NCBI GenBank assembly: GCA_029557025.1
Contig: JAKPRU010000603.1
Span: forward strand, 1 to 9,748
Length of the DNA: 9,748 nt
Origin: Candidatus Omnitrophota bacterium
Lineage (GTDB): Bacteria; Hinthialibacterota; Hinthialibacteria; Hinthialibacterales; JAKPRU01
Reading direction: 5' to 3'
The stretch's first letter is position 1, and each line of letters opens with the position of its first letter. The position numbers were made by a program, and so were the translations under genes. Under the pieces are notes generated by a model. That model was not told where the DNA came from. It did no database searches and worked only from the letters and a program-made list of their open reading frames with translations. Of this stretch, positions 7,395 through 9,748 are shown piece after piece.

Positions 7395-8543
7395 CTAGAT
7401 CGCCGCCAGATTCTCTTTGAGATAGTCGATTCCGGGGATGGGGGTCGGATTGATCCCCATGAGGACCGCCAGGTAGACGCTGACAAAATCGCCCAAGCTG
7501 ATGAGCGACATCATGCGCGCCAGAAGTCCTTCTCCTCGTGAATGCACCTCTCGAATGGGAACTCCGTAAGTTCCGATCACTTTTTTCATCACATCAAAAC
7601 GATGGGCGGTTCGGGGATGATCGTCCTTATCCCGGAGATACAGCACATAGAGTAAGGGCAGCAGTGCTTCCTGCGGCTTGATCGGCTTGCCATCGGGATA
7701 GAGCGGGGCGCGGGAGAAAATCTTCTCACCGACAGATTCCCGGGTTACAGGCCAGCCCAGGATCTCATTGTGGTTCATTTCCGGCAGGATATTGATATGC
7801 GCAAGCATCTTAGCGTTCTCGTTGATCTGATTTTGCCAGCGAAGGGCAACCGGGCCGAGATGATCCACGGCGGCATAGATAATGGGGAATTTCCCGGCCA
7901 GGTCCATCGCAATTTGTTTCGCCAAGTTGCCGCTTGCGGGACACTGCGGGCCGTATTCGGCGATGCACCGGTCCAGGATTTCGATGGTTTGAGCGATGGC
8001 AACATCCTGGGGTGGGGCAAATCCCCAGCGGTCGAAAAACACAATCAGCGGTGCGAGTGAGAATCCGAGCGCGGCTCGTGGAGAGTATCCCTCCGGAAGA
8101 TCGAAATGCTCATGACGGCTCTCAAGGGCCATTTTCCGAATGGTGTCACTCGGCCTGCCATTGGACAGGGTGAAAATCCGGCAGTTCCGGGCAAGCGCCT
8201 CCCTGTAAGCATGAATTGTCTCTTCCGTTGTGCCGGAATAGGAGGAGATGATGACCAGGGTTCGTGGCGACGCGTAAGCGGGCAGGCGGTAACTCCGGGA
8301 GACCTCGAAGGGGACACGCAGATTGTTGGAGAGATAATTGCAGAGAAGGTCACCCGCGATGGCAGAACCGCCCATGCCGCACAAGACGATATTATCCACT
8401 TCACGCAGTGTAGCCAGCGGGACCGATTTGGCTCGCCGATAGGTCACACGCCAATGGTCCGCGAATTCCGCAGCCCATTTCAACATCCCTGTCGGGTCGA
8501 TCTGTCCAATCCGTTCCGGGTTATCCAAAATCATACTTGACAC
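7395..8543 (-). CDS. bifunctional phosphoglucose/phosphomannose isomerase
   Basis: This SIS-domain cytosolic enzyme interconverts fructose-6-phosphate with glucose-6-phosphate and mannose-6-phosphate, feeding glycolysis and mannose-nucleotide synthesis. Numbered from the GTG at 8543, the 382-residue product has the first SIS motif VLCGMGGSAIAGD ending near 65, the phosphate-binding SSYSGTTEET near 100-109 and the C-terminal family stretch around 235-264, including INENAK and NHNEILGW with the conserved Glu and His thought to be catalytic. The family is usually nearer 330-350 residues, so loops may be slightly longer. The GTG is preferred because AAGGAG lies 6 nt upstream; the ATG at 8534 (MILDNPERIG) is too far from it, and the frame extended to 8630 begins with unrelated basic residues. 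It is the first gene of a pair with the HAD phosphatase. Confidence 0.93.
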   Translation of the reverse strand: MSSMILDNPERIGQIDPTGMLKWAAEFADHWRVTYRRAKSVPLATLREVDNIVLCGMGGSAIAGDLLCNYLSNNLRVPFEVSRSYRLPAYASPRTLVIISSYSGTTEETIHAYREALARNCRIFTLSNGRPSDTIRKMALESRHEHFDLPEGYSPRAALGFSLAPLIVFFDRWGFAPPQDVAIAQTIEILDRCIAEYGPQCPASGNLAKQIAMDLAGKFPIIYAAVDHLGPVALRWQNQINENAKMLAHINILPEMNHNEILGWPVTRESVGEKIFSRAPLYPDGKPIKPQEALLPLLYVLYLRDKDDHPRTAHRFDVMKKVIGTYGVPIREVHSRGEGLLARMMSLISLGDFVSVYLAVLMGINPTPIPGIDYLKENLAAI

Positions 8544-8607
8544 AATATGCTCCTTATAGATTGAAAAAGCCTTTTTTCTCGTGACTGCCTTATTGTGGCA
8601 AGGTCTC

Positions 8608-8613
8608 ATTATA
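8608..8613 (-). promoter_or_regulatory. candidate -10 element for the isomerase-HAD transcript
   Basis: A perfect TATAAT lies on the minus strand 64 nt before the GTG start of the isomerase. There is no recognisable -35 hexamer at 16-18 nt spacing (CTCCTA at 17 nt). That place instead holds two copies of a purine-rich motif (GGAGAGAAAGG at 8615-8625 and GGAGAGAAGG at 8633-8642 on the plus strand), which might bind an activator. It could be a chance match. Confidence 0.35.
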
Positions 8614-8664
8614 GGGAGAGAAAGGCGCAATAGGAGAGAAGGTTATGCTCACCGAAGAGACCCT

Positions 8665-8686
8665 CATACCAACCGTTTCCGGTATG
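8665..8686. repeat. inverted repeat in the divergent intergenic region
   Basis: CATACC (8665-8670) and GGTATG (8681-8686) form a perfect 6-bp inverted repeat around a 10-nt centre. It could be an operator dyad or part of a mobile-element end; no U-run follows it on either strand, so it is not an intrinsic terminator. Confidence 0.45.
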
Positions 8687-8760
8687 GCGACCGGGACCGG
8701 GGGCATGGGTAACACCTGTTCGGGACATGGGTAAGACATTCTTCATCCTGGCGACAGGGA
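8686..8760. repeat. nested direct repeats resembling an insertion-sequence end
   Basis: Two 12-bp copies, CATGGGTAACAC (8704-8715) and CATGGGTAAGAC (8726-8737), differ at one position and are 22 bp apart, two helical turns. They are flanked by a second pair, GGCGACCGGGA (8686-8696) and GGCGACAGGGA (8750-8760), also differing at one position. Read on the minus strand, the block (TTACCCATGTCCCGAACAGG) resembles, from memory, repeated TTACCCATGTCCC-type sequences at ends of some insertion sequences. No transposase fragment is present, so at most this is a solo end or relic. The alternative is a regulator binding array in the divergent promoter region. Confidence 0.45.
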
Positions 8761-8851
8761 ATTCAGTTCGTTTCCGTTCTTCCCTGTTGGGAAAATGTGG
8801 GTATACTGATTCTTGCCCGCTTGGAGAACACGGCTCCGGGGTGGCCCTCAC

Positions 8852-8880
8852 TTAACGTCAAGAGGGTTGAATGTGATAAA
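8852..8880 (+). promoter_or_regulatory. candidate extended -10 promoter for the PAS sensor gene
   Basis: TTAACG (8852-8857), 17 nt, then GATAAA (8875-8880) preceded by TGT, giving an extended -10 character. Each hexamer matches 4 of 6 consensus bases. The start would fall near 8887, leaving a leader of about 40 nt before the ATG at 8926. This is moderate evidence only. Confidence 0.35.
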
Positions 8881-8925
8881 ATAGCCGGTAAATCAGACGG
8901 TTGTTTTTCATCGGATTTGAGCAGT

Positions 8926-9748
8926 ATGGTGGATATGCTGTTACATGCAACGGGCAACGGAATTTATCGGTCCATTGTCGAACATGCCACTGAAGCGATT
9001 CTGCTTCTGGATAAGGATTCCCTGATTCACGATGCGAATCACAGGGCGATCTCGCTCCTTGGGTATTCGCGCGAGGATTTGCTGGGGAAGCATTTGCTCG
9101 ATCTGATGGAAGGCGAATCCCGGGAGCGATATCGGGACCTGCTGGCCGGGGATTCTGTGGGGGGCAATGTATTCACGCAGGTAAGATTTCGAAGGAGAGA
9201 TGGAACCCTGGTCGAAAGCGAAATTACTGCTTCGCACCTGGATGGCCATGCCGTGCTTTTCTGCCGGGATGTTTCTCGGCGAAAGGTCCTGGAAGAAGAG
9301 CTGCGCAATCTGACAAGCGTGGTTCGCGCTTCGGCGGATGCCGTGTTCATTATGGACACGCAGGGCATGATCTACTTCACCAATCCGGCGTTTGAACGGC
9401 TGACCGGATACACTTCGGAAGAAGCGCTGGGGCGAAATCCACAGATTTTCAGCAGCGGGCAGGTGCCTCGGAATGTGTTCGACCAACTTTGGAGCGCCAT
9501 TCGGGCGGGACGGGAGTGGCGCGGAGAACTGACCAACCGGCGCAAGAACGGGGAAATTTATGAGGCGGATGTCACCGTAACCCCCATTAAAGACGAGGAA
9601 GGGCAGGTGATCAGCTTTCTGACCGTCCAGCGAGATATTACGCACCGGAAGCGGTTGGAGCGTCAACTGGAGGAGTATACCGAAACTCTGGAGAAGCGGG
9701 TTCACTCGCGAACGGAAGCGCTCTCGAAGATGCACGAAATCGGGGAGT
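8926..9748 (+). CDS. tandem-PAS sensor protein, probable histidine kinase (partial, C-terminus beyond window)
   Basis: 274 codons are visible and the frame is open to the window edge. Residues about 13-116 form a first PAS domain (SIVEHATEAILLLDKDSLI to FCRDVSRRK). Residues about 126-240 form a second PAS/PAC domain (VVRASADAVFIMDTQGMIYF, GYTSEEALGR, NPQIFSSGQVP, VTVTPIKDEEGQVI, TVQRDITHRK). From about 240 a coiled-coil linker (RLERQLEEYTETLEKRVHSR) leads into an output domain not seen; a histidine kinase is most usual after such a linker, but a GGDEF or phosphatase module is possible. There is no signal peptide or membrane segment, so sensing is cytoplasmic. The ATG at 8926 is taken as start; an ATG at 8935 and upstream GTG or TTG codons (frame open from 8713) are alternatives, as no strong Shine-Dalgarno sequence decides. 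It is divergent from the isomerase gene, with no proven functional link. Confidence 0.85.
   Translation, partial: MVDMLLHATGNGIYRSIVEHATEAILLLDKDSLIHDANHRAISLLGYSREDLLGKHLLDLMEGESRERYRDLLAGDSVGGNVFTQVRFRRRDGTLVESEITASHLDGHAVLFCRDVSRRKVLEEELRNLTSVVRASADAVFIMDTQGMIYFTNPAFERLTGYTSEEALGRNPQIFSSGQVPRNVFDQLWSAIRAGREWRGELTNRRKNGEIYEADVTVTPIKDEEGQVISFLTVQRDITHRKRLERQLEEYTETLEKRVHSRTEALSKMHEIGE

Larger units (their letters stand above)
8544..8925. other. divergent intergenic region, no gene
   Basis: This 382-nt stretch lies between the minus-strand isomerase and the plus-strand PAS gene. It holds the candidate -10 element at 8608-8613, the inverted repeat at 8665-8686, the nested repeat block at 8686-8760, a short dyad TTCCC-TGTT-GGGAA at 8780-8793 and the candidate plus-strand promoter at 8852-8880. 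The 80-codon minus-strand frame at 8609-8851 reads through the repeat block and shows no domain-like composition. Confidence 0.7.

Noticed and set aside
8563..8580. GAAAAAGCCTTTTTTC palindrome as a possible terminator
   Set aside because: The stem is nearly all A-T with almost no G-C pairing and it sits upstream of the isomerase start, not after a gene.
8544..8630. Longer isomerase start adding 29 residues
   Set aside because: The added residues are basic and unlike the family, and the extension would cover the candidate -10 element; GTG at 8543 has AAGGAG at 6 nt.
8609..8851. 80-codon minus-strand open frame in the divergent intergenic region
   Set aside because: It reads through the repeat block and candidate promoter, shows no domain-like composition, and has no clear ribosome binding site.
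8941..9735. 264-codon minus-strand open frame
   Set aside because: It is antisense to the PAS gene, whose plus-strand translation has unmistakable PAS motifs; the antisense frame shows none.
1..9748. CRISPR arrays, tRNA and rRNA genes
   Set aside because: No regularly spaced identical repeats and no recognisable tRNA or rRNA sequence were noticed by eye on either strand.

Overview
This is a bacterial window in which almost everything is encoded on the minus strand. No base composition or marker here fixes the phylum. The gene set (complex I, a bifunctional phosphoglucose/phosphomannose isomerase, a PAS sensor) fits a free-living bacterium from a poorly sampled lineage, but that is inference only.

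Left half (1-4545, minus strand): seven respiratory complex I genes in the order nuoA-nuoB-nuoC-nuoD-nuoH-nuoI-nuoJ, the last cut by the window edge. They are packed with 4-nt and 1-nt overlaps (nuoB/nuoC ATGA, nuoD/nuoH TGATG) and all read intact. nuoD is followed directly by nuoH, so the NADH-dehydrogenase arm genes nuoE, nuoF and nuoG are absent from their usual place. The cluster therefore encodes the quinone-reducing connecting module plus the start of the membrane arm; its electron input must come from genes elsewhere or from another donor.

Middle (4707-6600, minus strand): a two-gene module with its own good sigma-70-type promoter (TTGACT-N17-TAGAAT). The first gene would encode a SAMHD1/YwfO-like HD-domain phosphohydrolase of about 427 residues, but its frame is broken at four places. 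Three breaks look like one-base changes in short homopolymers and one looks like a deletion of about 13 nt. The second gene, 3 nt downstream, is an intact 188-residue protein with KLVYFLQ and YMYGPYD motifs, like YwgA of Bacillus and loosely like Panacea-domain antitoxins. An HD dNTPase-like enzyme paired with a small partner, with the enzyme decayed and the partner kept, is the most interesting feature of the window.

Right part (6595-8543, minus strand): a HAD-IIA (NagD/AraL-type) phosphatase and, upstream of it, a bifunctional phosphoglucose/phosphomannose isomerase, 8 nt apart and probably one sugar-phosphate transcript. A 382-nt divergent intergenic region (8544-8925) follows. It carries candidate promoters for both directions and a nested repeat array that resembles an insertion-sequence end.

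Right edge (8926-9748, plus strand): the N-terminal part of a tandem-PAS sensor protein, probably a histidine kinase or similar signalling enzyme, whose output domain lies beyond the window.
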